Origin: Candidatus Tanganyikabacteria bacterium
GTDB taxonomy: Bacteria > Cyanobacteriota > Sericytochromatia > S15B-MN24 > VGJW01
Assembly (NCBI GenBank): GCA_016867265.1
Contig: VGJW01000016.1
Coordinates: 1 to 64,000, forward strand
Direction: 5' to 3'
DNA: 64,000 bases
The notes beneath the pieces were generated by a model. That model worked only from the letters and a program-made list of their open reading frames with translations, did no database searches and was not told the DNA's origin. Position numbers and translations under genes: made by a program. This document shows positions 32,915-41,606 of the stretch, one piece after another. Every line of letters starts with the position of its first letter. Position 1 is the first letter of the stretch.

Positions 32915-33685
32915 TCAGGCTTCCGGTCGACGGCGCTTCTGGGCCAGGAACTGGCGACCGCCCCGGATAGATCCGAGACTGCTGCGCAGGTCCGCCTCAA
33001 GTTCGGCAAGGACCTGTTGCACGTAGCTCTCGGCCGAGCGACGCAGGTTCATCGCCTCGTTGCGGGCCTCATCGAGGATGCGCTGGGCCTCGAGACGGGC
33101 AGCCGTGACATCGGGGGCCTCAGGCGCGTGATGTCGTCCGCCCTCATGGCCGTGATGGCGGCCGTGTGCCGAGGCTCCACGACCCGTCGGTTCTGTCGTC
33201 CGAACGACTGGCGGGACCGCAGGAGCCTGGTGGTTGCCGGTCTCGACATGGTCCGTCGTCGCCTGGAAGCGACCGGTCGTCCCGTTGCTGGTCGCCGTCG
33301 TCTCACCCTGGGAAACCGTCAGCAGGATATCCGCCTCGTAGCGAGGCTTGGGCGACACGGAGACAGGCTCCACGGTAGGCGTGTCCGCGACGGCGACAGA
33401 CCCGGCGGCGACAAGGGCCGGTTCGGGTGCTACGACCTTGGTAATTCTCGTGGCACGCTCCTCAAGCTGGTAGCGACGGACGAGATCCTTGCCGTCGAGG
33501 CCCAGTAGGCGGGCGACTTGCCGGATGTAGCCCTGCACGAAGACCGGCGCCAGGATGGTGTCGATGCTGTCCGATTCGAGGGCCTCGAGGTAGGGCAGCT
33601 TGATGTAGGTGCGGCTGGCGACCTCATCGAGCGTCAGGCCCATGGTTTCACGGGTCTGGCGGAGGACTTGAGCGACAGTCGTCAT
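32915..33685 (-). CDS. RodZ-type HTH protein with His-rich linker and coiled-coil tail
   Basis: 256 residues from the ATG at 33685; a GTG at 33721 is possible. Residues 5-75 are a RodZ/HTH_25 domain (LRQTRETMGLTLDEVASRTYIKLPYLEALE). A long disordered linker includes a His-rich patch at about 174-188 (HGRHHGHEGGRHH). Residues 195-245 form a helix (RLEAQRILDEARNEAMNLRR) like the DivIVA/ATPase-b tails of division proteins. Unlike RodZ it has no membrane helix. It may link a cytoskeletal or DNA target to another partner; that is inference. The 174-bp divergent gap to recN contains TGCTAGCAT at about 33748-33756 on the minus strand, a possible extended -10. Confidence 0.7.
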   Translation of the reverse strand: MTTVAQVLRQTRETMGLTLDEVASRTYIKLPYLEALESDSIDTILAPVFVQGYIRQVARLLGLDGKDLVRRYQLEERATRITKVVAPEPALVAAGSVAVADTPTVEPVSVSPKPRYEADILLTVSQGETTATSNGTTGRFQATTDHVETGNHQAPAVPPVVRTTEPTGRGASAHGRHHGHEGGRHHAPEAPDVTAARLEAQRILDEARNEAMNLRRSAESYVQQVLAELEADLRSSLGSIRGGRQFLAQKRRRPEA

Positions 33686-33844
33686 GCGGGCGGGCGGGCT
33701 CTGAGGGAAAGGGTAGGGCACCTTGCACGGAAGGCAATATTGTCATGCTAGCACGGCCTCGGGGTGAAAGGGAGCCCCTGCGCCGGGTCCGGCGGCGTAC
33801 CCGATTGTGGCTTCATGGCCTGCCGTGGCAGGGTCCCTGCGGCA

Positions 33845-33853
33845 TGCTAGGCT
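33845..33853 (+). promoter_or_regulatory. Extended -10, leaderless, of recN (TGC-TAGGCT, N6, ATG)
   Basis: TGC (33845-33847) and TAGGCT (33848-33853) followed by six bases and the ATG at 33860. No Shine-Dalgarno is present in those bases. Confidence 0.55.
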
Positions 33854-33859
33854 GACTTC

Positions 33860-35551
33860 ATGCTGCTGCGCCTGCAGGTCCACCAGTACGTCCTGATCGA
33901 GCACCTCGATCTCGAGGGCGCCCCCGGTCTCACGGTCCTGACTGGCGAGACGGGTGCGGGCAAGAGCGTCCTGCTCAGCGCGCTCGCCACCGTCCTCGGG
34001 GGGCGGACCTCATCCGACGTCATCCGGCCCGGAGCAGCCAAGGCACTTGTTGAGGCGACCTTCGCCGCGGAGGGCCCATGGTGGGATGGTTGGCGCGATG
34101 CCGCGGGCATTGCGGCCATCGAACCCGGGCGTGTCGTGCTGTCGCGCGAGATGACGGCGCAAGGCAGTCGGGCGCGCATCGACGGCCAGACCGTCACGCT
34201 TGCCGATTTGCGGGACCTCGGAAGGAACCTCGTGGCCATGTCCGGGCAGCACGACCACGTCCGCCTGATGGACGCATCCGTGCAGCGCGAGACACTCGAT
34301 GCCCACGGCGGTCACGACGACCTTGTTCGGCAGGTGGCGGCCGCACATGCCCGTTGGCAGGCCCTGGTCACCGAGGAGCGCGACCGTCGGGAGGCTGCGG
34401 CACGCCGCGAGACCGAGCGGGACTTCATGGCCTTCCAACTGGCCGAACTCGATGCTGCGTCGCTGGTCGATCCGGACGAGGACGTGACGTTGCGCGAGCG
34501 CCTGCAGATTGTTCGGCAGCAGGCACGCCTGCTCGAGGGCGCCGGGCGTGCGCGACAAGCTTGCTCCGAGGCCTCCGGCGGGCCCGTCAGTGCCGGCGTG
34601 TCTGCCTTGCGACCACTTGCGGCGATCGATCCGCGCCTTGCCGAGGCGCTGGACCTTCTCGAGTCGGCCCAGGCGAGCCTGGACGAGGCGGCCGACGGTC
34701 TTCGCCGCTATGCCGACCGGGACCGAGAGGCCGAGAAATCGCTCGAAGAGATGGAGGCACGCCTGCACCTGTTGTCGGGTCTTGCCCGCCGTCACGGCGG
34801 CACGCTCTCGGCCGCCATCGCCAGGCGTGCGCGCCTCGCAGGGGACCTTGCGCGCGCGGATGAAGATGACGAGGCCTGCTTGCGCCTGTCGGCGGCCGTC
34901 GACGAAGCGGGACGGGCGTGGGACTTGGCGGCGGCGCGCTTGACGGCGGCGCGCCGGCAGTCAGCCGTCAGGCTGGGAGAAGTCCTGTCTGGCAGGTTAC
35001 AAGGTCTGGGCCTGCCCCACGCGCGGGTGACGATCGACCTGGAACCCTCGGGGCAGCGTTCCGCGCACGGTGCCGAGTCGGTGACGTGGCTCTTTTCGGC
35101 ACAGCCCGACGCTCCGCCACGTCCGCTGGCCAAGGTCGCCTCGGGCGGCGAACTGGCGCGATTGCTGCTGTCGGTGCACGGTGCCATGCAAGGTGTCTCG
35201 GCCCTGCCCACGCTGGTCTTCGACGAGATCGACACCGGCATCTCGGGCGAGGCGGCGGCGGCCGTCGGCAGACAGTTGGCCAGGATGTCCGAGGGAGATC
35301 AGGTTCTGGTCGTGACCCATCTGCCTGCCGTGGCGGCAGGGGCGGACCGGCATCTGCATCTGCGCAAGGTCGTTGTCGACGGACGCACGGAATTGTCCGT
35401 GAAGGATCTCGGGGATGAAGATCGCATCCGGGTCCTTGCCGAGATGCTGGCCGGAGACGAACCGGCGGATGGTGCGCTGGGTGCGGCCCGCGAGTTGCGG
35501 CAGCGAGCCCGGGGCCGAGGGGAGGTCGGGACGCATGGCAGCAAGGCATGA
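33860..35551 (+). CDS. recN: DNA repair protein RecN (SMC-like ATPase)
   Basis: 563 residues. Walker A LTGETGAGKSVLLSAL (about 27-42), a coiled-coil middle with the SGQHDHVRLMD motif (about 129-139), the ABC signature KVASGGELARLLLS and Walker B TLVFDEIDTGISGEAA are all present. RecN holds broken DNA ends for recombinational repair. First gene of a run in which the next start (35535) lies inside recN. Preceded by a leaderless-type promoter. Confidence 0.95.
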   Translation: MLLRLQVHQYVLIEHLDLEGAPGLTVLTGETGAGKSVLLSALATVLGGRTSSDVIRPGAAKALVEATFAAEGPWWDGWRDAAGIAAIEPGRVVLSREMTAQGSRARIDGQTVTLADLRDLGRNLVAMSGQHDHVRLMDASVQRETLDAHGGHDDLVRQVAAAHARWQALVTEERDRREAAARRETERDFMAFQLAELDAASLVDPDEDVTLRERLQIVRQQARLLEGAGRARQACSEASGGPVSAGVSALRPLAAIDPRLAEALDLLESAQASLDEAADGLRRYADRDREAEKSLEEMEARLHLLSGLARRHGGTLSAAIARRARLAGDLARADEDDEACLRLSAAVDEAGRAWDLAAARLTAARRQSAVRLGEVLSGRLQGLGLPHARVTIDLEPSGQRSAHGAESVTWLFSAQPDAPPRPLAKVASGGELARLLLSVHGAMQGVSALPTLVFDEIDTGISGEAAAAVGRQLARMSEGDQVLVVTHLPAVAAGADRHLHLRKVVVDGRTELSVKDLGDEDRIRVLAEMLAGDEPADGALGAARELRQRARGRGEVGTHGSKA

Positions 35552-36029
35552 GGCGTCGTTCCGTTTGCGCGTCGGCAAGCGCGAGGTGCGGGTCGAAGGT
35601 CCCGAGGAGCTGGTGCGTGAGGCCATGCGGCACTGGGCCGGCCTCTGGACCGGTGAGGACGTGCGCACGCCGCCTACCGTCGAGGCCGGCCTCGGCGAGG
35701 AGGATCACGTCGCTCCCGTGCTTCGGGTCCAGAAGAACATCGGCATCCGTGACCTGGTGGCCCTGAAGGAGCCCGGCTCCCCGCGGGACAGGCTGCTTAC
35801 GGCAGCGTATTACCTCGAGCGATACGAGAAGCGGGAGCGCTACGGCCTCGATCAGTTGAGGCTGCTCTGGCTCGAAGCCTACCCGTGCGCGCCGATGGAC
35901 CCTGAAGCGTGGGAGGATGCCATTCGGGATGGCTACCTCGAACGTGTCGCGGATGGACAGTTCACGTTGACCTTCTCGGGCGAGAGCTTCGTCCAGAATG
36001 GCCTGGTCGAGGAGTATCGACCGGGATGA
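35535..36029 (+). CDS. Hypothetical protein between recN and msrB
   Basis: 164 residues from the ATG at 35535, 17 bp inside recN, with GGGGAGGT upstream. Not recognised. Residues 1-45 are a short alpha/beta segment (FRLRVGKREVRVEGPEELV). Residues 80-160 resemble a winged-helix or HTH fold (DRLLTAAYYLERYEKRERYGLDQLRLL, then EDAIRDGYLERVADGQFTLT). No signal or membrane segment. Its stop overlaps the msrB start (ATGA), so all three genes are coupled. A DNA-linked role with RecN is possible but not shown. Confidence 0.7.
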   Translation: MAARHEASFRLRVGKREVRVEGPEELVREAMRHWAGLWTGEDVRTPPTVEAGLGEEDHVAPVLRVQKNIGIRDLVALKEPGSPRDRLLTAAYYLERYEKRERYGLDQLRLLWLEAYPCAPMDPEAWEDAIRDGYLERVADGQFTLTFSGESFVQNGLVEEYRPG

Positions 36030-36520
36030 AGACGCTGCCTGCCCTGCCAGCCCTGCTGCTGGCTGTCCTGGCCGAGGCCCCCGGCGTTGCTGCCCCCGTG
36101 CCGACGACGCGTGCCGCGTCCCTGTCGGCCGATGCCTGGCATTGCCTGCGGATGAAGGGCACGGAGAGACCCTTCTCGGGTGCTTTCTGGGACCAGCATG
36201 AACCGGGCGTCTACCGCTGCGGGGATTGCCGGACGGTGCTGTTCGACAGCAAGCACAAGTTCGATTCCGGTACGGGCTGGCCCAGTTTCGACCGGCCGGC
36301 GGCGTCGGCTTCGGTTCGTCTCGTGGCCGACCGCAGCTACGGCATGGTCCGGACCGAGGTCCAGTGTGCACGGTGCGGCGGGCATCTGGGCCATGTCTTC
36401 GACGACGGGCCCGCGACGACCGGGCAGCGCTACTGCATCAACTCGGCGAGCCTCGTCTTCGTGCCCGACTCCCTAAGGCCAGAACCGCCCCGGCCCGGCA
36501 AGGGGAAGGGGAGGTCCTGA
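36026..36520 (+). CDS. msrB: Exported methionine-R-sulfoxide reductase MsrB
   Basis: 164 residues from the ATG at 36026. A signal peptide (about 1-22, MKTLPALPALLLAVLAEAPG...) precedes a complete MsrB domain: zinc cysteines CGDC and CARC, GTGWPSF and the catalytic Cys in RYCINSASL. It reduces Met-R-sulfoxide in proteins, here on the outer face of the cytoplasmic membrane. E. coli MsrB is cytoplasmic, so this is an envelope-repair version. Translationally coupled to the preceding gene. Convergent with the YceI gene 10 bp away. Confidence 0.93.
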   Translation: MKTLPALPALLLAVLAEAPGVAAPVPTTRAASLSADAWHCLRMKGTERPFSGAFWDQHEPGVYRCGDCRTVLFDSKHKFDSGTGWPSFDRPAASASVRLVADRSYGMVRTEVQCARCGGHLGHVFDDGPATTGQRYCINSASLVFVPDSLRPEPPRPGKGKGRS

Positions 36521-36530
36521 GCCGCAGGGC

Positions 36531-37133
36531 CTACTTGGCAGCCTGCTCGATCAGCTCCAGTTCGAGGCTGATGGCAATATCGTCACCGACCAGCACGCCG
36601 CCGGTCTCGACGGCCTTGTTCCACGTCAGGCCGTAGTCCCGACGGTCGAGATGCGTGGTGGCCTCGGTGCCGGTCCGCATGTTGCCCCAGGGATCCTTGG
36701 CAGCCTTTGCGGGCAGGGCGACCTGCAGCGTCACGGGCTTGGTCACGCCGTGCAGCGTCAGGTTGCCGACGACGGACAGGCCGTCCTTGCCGACCTTGGC
36801 GACGCGGGTGCTGCGGAAGGTCATCGCGGGGAACTTCTCGACATCGAAGAAGTCCGCACTCTTGAGGTGACCGTCCCGCTTCGCATTGCCTGTGTCGACG
36901 CTGGCCACATCGATGGTGGCCTCGACCGTCGACTTCTCGGGATGCGCGGCATCATAGACCACCGTGCCCTTGAGCGCGGGGAAAGATCCCCGGACGTTGC
37001 TGACCATCAGGTGCTTGACCTTGAAGTGGGCAGCCGAGTGCATGTCGTCGATGGCGTAGGTGACGGGCGCGGCGACGGCAGGCGCCGCGGCAAGGAGCGT
37101 CAGGACCAAGGCTGAGGATGTGGCGAATCGCAA
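36531..37133 (-). CDS. YceI-family secreted lipocalin-like protein
   Basis: 200 residues from a TTG at 37133, 6 nt after GGGAGAT. That start gives a clean signal peptide (RFATSSALVLTLLAAAPAVAA). A longer frame to 37184 would bury it. The YceI pattern is VTYAIDDMHSAAHFKVKHLMVSNVRGSF, then TFRSTRV, GNLTLHGVTKPVTL and a C-terminal DYGLTWNKAVETGGVLVGDDIAI (given as about residues 165-187). The family binds polyisoprenoids in a lipocalin-like barrel in the periplasm. It stands alone, with no obvious partner nearby. Confidence 0.93.
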   Translation of the reverse strand: MRFATSSALVLTLLAAAPAVAAPVTYAIDDMHSAAHFKVKHLMVSNVRGSFPALKGTVVYDAAHPEKSTVEATIDVASVDTGNAKRDGHLKSADFFDVEKFPAMTFRSTRVAKVGKDGLSVVGNLTLHGVTKPVTLQVALPAKAAKDPWGNMRTGTEATTHLDRRDYGLTWNKAVETGGVLVGDDIAISLELELIEQAAK

Positions 37134-37224
37134 GAATGGATCTCCCGTGTGTGGCAAGGAACAACTGGTGTCATCGTACACCACCAGCGGTACCCCGGGG
37201 GCGTATGTTGGGAGGCGTGTCGCT

Positions 37225-37266
37225 CAAAAGGCTTCGTGCCCCCCGACCGAAGCCGAGGGGCACGAA
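37225..37266 (-). terminator. Rho-independent terminator of the repeat lipoprotein gene
   Basis: Read on the minus strand: TTCGTGCCCC (from 37266) pairs with GGGGCACGAA (to 37233), with extra pairs and a CTTCG loop, then GCCTTTTG. It starts 15 bp after the stop at 37281 and implies one transcript through both halves of the interrupted gene. Confidence 0.88.
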
Positions 37267-37280
37267 TGCACGCTCTGGTG

Positions 37281-38345
37281 TCAGGGCTGGACCGGGCCGT
37301 CGTAGGCGAAGCCCAGGAACGAGAAGGTCGACCCACTGGTGCCGATGAGGATCTCGCGGATCTCTTCGCCGGCAGGAACCGTGACATGCAGGACATAGCC
37401 GGAACCCTCAGGCCGAATTGCCGTCCTGTCGATCGGGAAGACGCCAGTACCGGTCACGATGTCACCCGCAATCACGCCCGTATCCGAATTGAAGAAGATG
37501 GACATCTTGCCCGACGGACGGGCTGGCCGGACACTGAATTGACCGTCCGGGACGAAGTTGCCCTGCTCGTCGCTGGCATACATTTCGCCGCCGCGGATGT
37601 ATAGGTTGCCGACGGATTGCTCGAAGACGTTGACGTCCGAACTGAGGAAGGGGTTGGACCGGGTGTAGAGACCCTCAGCCAAGCCGCTGACCTTCAGTTC
37701 GTACCGGGCCATCGGCGGGGGCGGCGGAGCCTGACGGCTGCCGAACATCATGTTGCCCAAGTCTCCGCTGATCGCACCGTCTCCACGGATGGTGAAGACG
37801 GCCGAGAGCGCTTCAGGCAAGGGTTCGAGACCCGTCGAGCGGAAGGTGCCTTGGAACAGGACGCCCGTATCGCTCGGAGTCGTTCCGTCGCCAACCGGCA
37901 TGAACGTGGCGTCCCGCAGTTCGTAAAGCATGCCGTTGGCATTGCCGAGGTAGATGAGGGGCTGGCCACTGAGGTCGTCCTTGACCGTCAGATTCAGGTA
38001 CTGGGGGAAGGGGTTGGTGCTGCTGGCCTGCACCTCGACATCGAACTGGCCAATCGCGAAGGACGGAAGCGCTGGCGCAGGCGAGGGATTCACCGGCTGG
38101 TTCTGGTCCTCGATGTAACTGCTGGCGAATTCGCCCTTCACATCCGTGACGCTGCCGGCAAGGCGGAAGTATCCGTTGAGGCCACCCGGCGAGAGCGTCA
38201 GCGACGCTTCGAGGTCACCCGCCTGTTCATTGACCCGGACCGACTTGAAGACCCCGTTCAGGCTGAAGGTGTTGGCGTTCAGTGCCTCGATGGTCGGTAC
38301 CGCCATCACGGCTACCTGACCATCCTTGTCCACCAGCTCGACCAT
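37281..38345 (-). CDS. C-terminal part of the interrupted repeat lipoprotein
   Basis: 354 residues if read from the ATG at 38345, but that ATG is mid-domain and has no Shine-Dalgarno or signal peptide. It holds the rest of one beta repeat and about two more, joined by Pro-rich linkers (PSPAPALP and PPPPPM). The end VPAGEEIREILIGTSGSTFSFLGF is a final strand set. It is listed so that the reading frame is on record; independent translation is unlikely unless the amber codon is suppressed or reinitiation occurs. Confidence 0.5.
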   Translation of the reverse strand: MVELVDKDGQVAVMAVPTIEALNANTFSLNGVFKSVRVNEQAGDLEASLTLSPGGLNGYFRLAGSVTDVKGEFASSYIEDQNQPVNPSPAPALPSFAIGQFDVEVQASSTNPFPQYLNLTVKDDLSGQPLIYLGNANGMLYELRDATFMPVGDGTTPSDTGVLFQGTFRSTGLEPLPEALSAVFTIRGDGAISGDLGNMMFGSRQAPPPPPMARYELKVSGLAEGLYTRSNPFLSSDVNVFEQSVGNLYIRGGEMYASDEQGNFVPDGQFSVRPARPSGKMSIFFNSDTGVIAGDIVTGTGVFPIDRTAIRPEGSGYVLHVTVPAGEEIREILIGTSGSTFSFLGFAYDGPVQP

Positions 38346-38378
38346 CAGGTGGCCGTTGGGGTCTGAAGCAAAGGATGC

Positions 38379-41300
38379 CTACAGATCACGACCATAGGGG
38401 TTGCCGTTGAACCACTGCATCGTGTAGCGACCCTGAAGCTCCTTGGGCAGGCCTGCGGCCGGGGGCTCGATGCCACCACCACCGCCGCCGTTGGCGGGAC
38501 GGACTGCCGCGAAAGTCGTGGTGTTGGTGTTTGCCTCCCCGAAGGCACCCTCCACGCTGCCGTCGGCAAGGAAGTTCAGCGTGAGCTTCAAGGTTTCCGG
38601 ACCGATGACGCCCTGGCTGATGGTCAACAAACCTTCGGCCACGAAGCTGCCGTCATCACGCTTGGTGATCTTCAGATCATCGGCATGAGCAACGGACCCG
38701 GAAGCCTGCCCGAAGAGGGATGCCGTGAAGAGCAGGGGCCTGTCCTGATTGCCGGTAGTGACGGTCCCGAGGAACAGGCCATAATCCGCCCTGTAGGGGC
38801 TCAGTCCCATCAGGTTGAGCGCGTACTCGCCCAAGAACGAATCGGGGAGCGCCACGAAGGGCTCCGGAACAGGTTGTTGCTGCTGGTTTGCAGGCGCAAC
38901 GTTGCCGTGGCCCTGGTTCGCTCCGTCCGAGATCTCGATGTTGGTCAGCAGCCAGGGTCGCTGGTTTTGATTGTTCCTGTTGTCCATCAGGGGGAAGCGA
39001 ACTTTGAACGGGGTGTTGCTGTTCCCGTAGTAGTCACCCACCAGCTCTGTGCCTCCGGGATAGCCTTCCAGCCTCAGGTTGACGATCTGGCCAGCCGTTG
39101 AAGCATTGCCCTGGCTGTCATAGGCGGTGACGGAGGCCCTGTAGCCGCCATCGTTGAAAATGGCGAGGTCGAATTTGCCGGAACCAATCGGGTTGAAGGC
39201 TCCGTCGTTCATGAACACGGACCATTGGCCGAAGACCTCGTCGATGGCCAACGGGAAGTTGCCGCCGCCGCCGTTGCCCCCCTCGAAGGGTGCGGCATAG
39301 ACGCGGTACTGCTGGTTGTCGACAGTCAGGTTACCGCTCTGCAGCACCCAACGACCGACTTGGCTGGCCGTGTCGGTGATATAAGCGACATCGAACACGA
39401 AGCCCGCAATCCGGTTGTTTCCAAGGTCAACATTGACTGCGGCCCGAGGCATTTGGGTATTGGCGTCCTGAAACAGTCGGAACTCGAGCACGCGGCCCAC
39501 CGCCCTGGGCGTGGGGTCGTTCTGGCCCTTGGCCATCAAGTCACCCCGCACCATGCCGTTCGCATCGGGTTTGAGGGAGAGACCGACCATCTCGCCGCCG
39601 AAGTCAGGCATGCTCGTGCCGAAGTCCAGCTTCCACTGGCCGGCAAAGGCAAGCGGGGCCGGCAATGGGCCGGGGACAGGACCGCTGCCGCCGTTACCAT
39701 TGTCATCCTCGGCCGGGATCTCCTCGACAACGAATTCACGGTTGCCCAGCAAACCGGAAATCAGGACCAGACGGCCGCCGCCGGGCATCGAGGGATCAGG
39801 CTTGTAGGCCGCGAGGTACCGAAGCGGATAGGTCATGCCGTCGTCCAGCACAAGCTCACCCTTGAGGAAGAACTTTCCCGTCGCAAGCCTTTCGACGAAC
39901 AAGCGCTCTACCTTGCCGATGACAGCCGGGACCGAGTCGGCATCCGTTTCCTGAAGCACGCGTGCCGAGACACCACCGCCCATCAGCGGGATGATCTGGA
40001 CGCCGGTCATCATGTTGCCGAACGGGCTTGAGTTGTTCGGGAACACGAAAACCCAGTCACCGCCAAAGGCCTCGAGAGGTGGCAAGCCGGGCTCGCCGCC
40101 TCCGCCCTGGTTGCCGCCGCCGAAGGCCTCGAGCGCGGCCTCGAGCAGGAGCTCGTTGGCCGCGTTGAAAATCATCACGCCGACCTTGTCCCCCCCGGCA
40201 GGCGGGGCCATCAGTTCGATCCGGATCTCGCCGCCCAAGTTGGTGACGAAGGCCTTGGCTACGAAACGACCATCGGGGCCTGCAGGCATGAGGCCGCCCT
40301 CAGCCAACGTATTCGGGCCGGCTAGCGTCGCCTGGAACAGCTCGACCCTCAGCGCGCCATTGTTCGTCCGTGTCACACGCAGGCCCAGGTCGCCCAAGTC
40401 GGGGTTCGTCACGCCCGAGTAGATCGCAAGGCGCTGATCGCCCGCCATGGTCAGAGCCGTCAGCCATTCGGGGTTCGGGTAGATGGGGTCTGTCGGGCCC
40501 GTGCTGCCGCCGTCGCTTGGCGGGATGCTCACGGTGAAGGGGGTGCCCTCGAGGAGACCAGACCTCAGGATCCAGCGACCGTTGGGGTTCAGTGTGTCCT
40601 TGATGAACGTCGCGACGTAGCGGACCTTGAGCTTCTGGCCGCCATCGAGTTCGAGGACGCCAACGAGATTCGCCATGCCATTGCTATCGCGGTCAACGGT
40701 CAGGCCGGTCACGACGCCAATCTTGGCAGGATTGCCATTCTGGTCCTGCAGAACCTTGGCATCGATGCCGCCATTGACGCCGGGCTGAAGCAGAATTCCG
40801 GTCTTCCGGCCCGCGAACAGGGGTGCGTCGCCAAGCTCGAAAATCCAGGCGCCTGACAACTCCTCGACCCGGGGCAGGACGGTCGGGGTGGTCCCCCCGT
40901 CTCCCGGGGTGACCGTGATGTCGCCGCCGCCCGTCGAGCCACCGCCGGTGCTGCCACCGCCGATGGGGTTGACGATGACACCACCGCCACCCGTCGATCC
41001 CCCGGGCACGGTGTTGCCCGGCTGATCGCCAAACTGCTTGGTCGTGGTGAACGCGAGCTCGAGCTTGGTGTTGCCGTCGGCGGCGACGGCGAACTTGCCC
41101 GTGAGCTCGCCGACCGACTTGTCGGTGCTGCCGGAGTTCTCGTCGAAGATCTTGCCGATGATGGTGGTGTCGTTGACCGTGAAGTCGATCGAGATGTTGG
41201 CTTGCGAGCCCGTGCGCGGCTTGTCCTTCGTCAGGACGAGCTTGGTCAGGGACTTCTGTCCGCCGCCGAAGAGCGTGAACGTGCCGATGCCGCGGAACAC

Positions 41301-41543
41301 GCTGCCATCTTTGGTGAACTGCAGCGTCCCCTTCTCGGGATTGAAGTCCTGCGTGTTCTCCTGGTCAATCAGGTACCAGGTGCCCGCCAGGGCCTTGAAG
41401 TCATTGGCGGCCGGTTGCTGCTCTCCTGCCGACGGCGTGGTGGCAGCCGTCTGGGCCAGATTCCTGAGGGCGGCCGCGTCGCATCCCGCCAGCACCGCCA
41501 GCGACAGGGTGGCCGCAAGGCCCGCCTTGACCGAACGATTCAC
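38379..41543 (-). CDS. Repeat-domain lipoprotein, N-terminal part (ends at amber stop)
   Basis: 1054 residues from a GTG at 41543. The signal peptide ends LAVLAGC (C21), so it is a surface or periplasmic lipoprotein. After it come about eight beta-rich domains of 110-130 residues, each opening with a pattern like L.G.W.F (for example LSGAWIFELGDAPLF) and separated by Gly/Ser/Thr or Pro linkers such as GGGSTGGGSTGGGD. No enzyme motif is seen and no family is recognised. The design suggests an adhesin or a surface-binding scaffold. Transcribed from TGC-TAAAAT at 41598-41606. The truncated product would end in half a domain. Confidence 0.75.
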   Translation of the reverse strand: MNRSVKAGLAATLSLAVLAGCDAAALRNLAQTAATTPSAGEQQPAANDFKALAGTWYLIDQENTQDFNPEKGTLQFTKDGSVFRGIGTFTLFGGGQKSLTKLVLTKDKPRTGSQANISIDFTVNDTTIIGKIFDENSGSTDKSVGELTGKFAVAADGNTKLELAFTTTKQFGDQPGNTVPGGSTGGGGVIVNPIGGGSTGGGSTGGGDITVTPGDGGTTPTVLPRVEELSGAWIFELGDAPLFAGRKTGILLQPGVNGGIDAKVLQDQNGNPAKIGVVTGLTVDRDSNGMANLVGVLELDGGQKLKVRYVATFIKDTLNPNGRWILRSGLLEGTPFTVSIPPSDGGSTGPTDPIYPNPEWLTALTMAGDQRLAIYSGVTNPDLGDLGLRVTRTNNGALRVELFQATLAGPNTLAEGGLMPAGPDGRFVAKAFVTNLGGEIRIELMAPPAGGDKVGVMIFNAANELLLEAALEAFGGGNQGGGGEPGLPPLEAFGGDWVFVFPNNSSPFGNMMTGVQIIPLMGGGVSARVLQETDADSVPAVIGKVERLFVERLATGKFFLKGELVLDDGMTYPLRYLAAYKPDPSMPGGGRLVLISGLLGNREFVVEEIPAEDDNGNGGSGPVPGPLPAPLAFAGQWKLDFGTSMPDFGGEMVGLSLKPDANGMVRGDLMAKGQNDPTPRAVGRVLEFRLFQDANTQMPRAAVNVDLGNNRIAGFVFDVAYITDTASQVGRWVLQSGNLTVDNQQYRVYAAPFEGGNGGGGNFPLAIDEVFGQWSVFMNDGAFNPIGSGKFDLAIFNDGGYRASVTAYDSQGNASTAGQIVNLRLEGYPGGTELVGDYYGNSNTPFKVRFPLMDNRNNQNQRPWLLTNIEISDGANQGHGNVAPANQQQQPVPEPFVALPDSFLGEYALNLMGLSPYRADYGLFLGTVTTGNQDRPLLFTASLFGQASGSVAHADDLKITKRDDGSFVAEGLLTISQGVIGPETLKLTLNFLADGSVEGAFGEANTNTTTFAAVRPANGGGGGGIEPPAAGLPKELQGRYTMQWFNGNPYGRDL

Positions 41544-41597
41544 TTGAATTCTCTTTCTCTCGAACAGACACGAGGGAGTTCACAAAGTGTCACAGCA

Positions 41598-41606
41598 ATT
41601 TTAGCA
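41598..41606 (-). promoter_or_regulatory. Extended -10 promoter of the repeat lipoprotein gene
   Basis: TGC-TAAAAT on the minus strand. A transcript start near 41591 gives a leader of about 48 nt. It has no matching -35 at 17 bp, as expected for an extended -10. The rest of 41544-41707 shows no gene. Confidence 0.5.

Larger units (their letters stand above)
37281..41543 (-). pseudogene. Giant repeat lipoprotein gene interrupted by an in-frame amber codon
   Basis: The 1054-codon upstream part (38379-41543) and the 354-codon downstream part (37281-38345) are in the same frame, separated by one TAG (38381-38379) and 11 sense codons. The joined product would be about 1420 residues. The stop falls inside one of the repeat domains (NPYGRDL, stop, ASFASDPNGHLMVEL), and sequence on either side completes that domain. 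No ribosome site precedes the ATG at 38345, and the only terminator is after 37281. So this is one gene with a nonsense change, a base error, or readthrough. Confidence 0.8.

Noticed and set aside
38343-38345. ATG at 38345 as the start of an independent downstream gene
   Set aside because: No Shine-Dalgarno, no signal peptide, mid-domain position, and same frame as the upstream part.
38379-38381. Reassigned amber codon (genome-wide TAG recoding)
   Set aside because: Several other genes in the window end properly with TAG, for example the needle-like genes, fliI and the clostripain gene.
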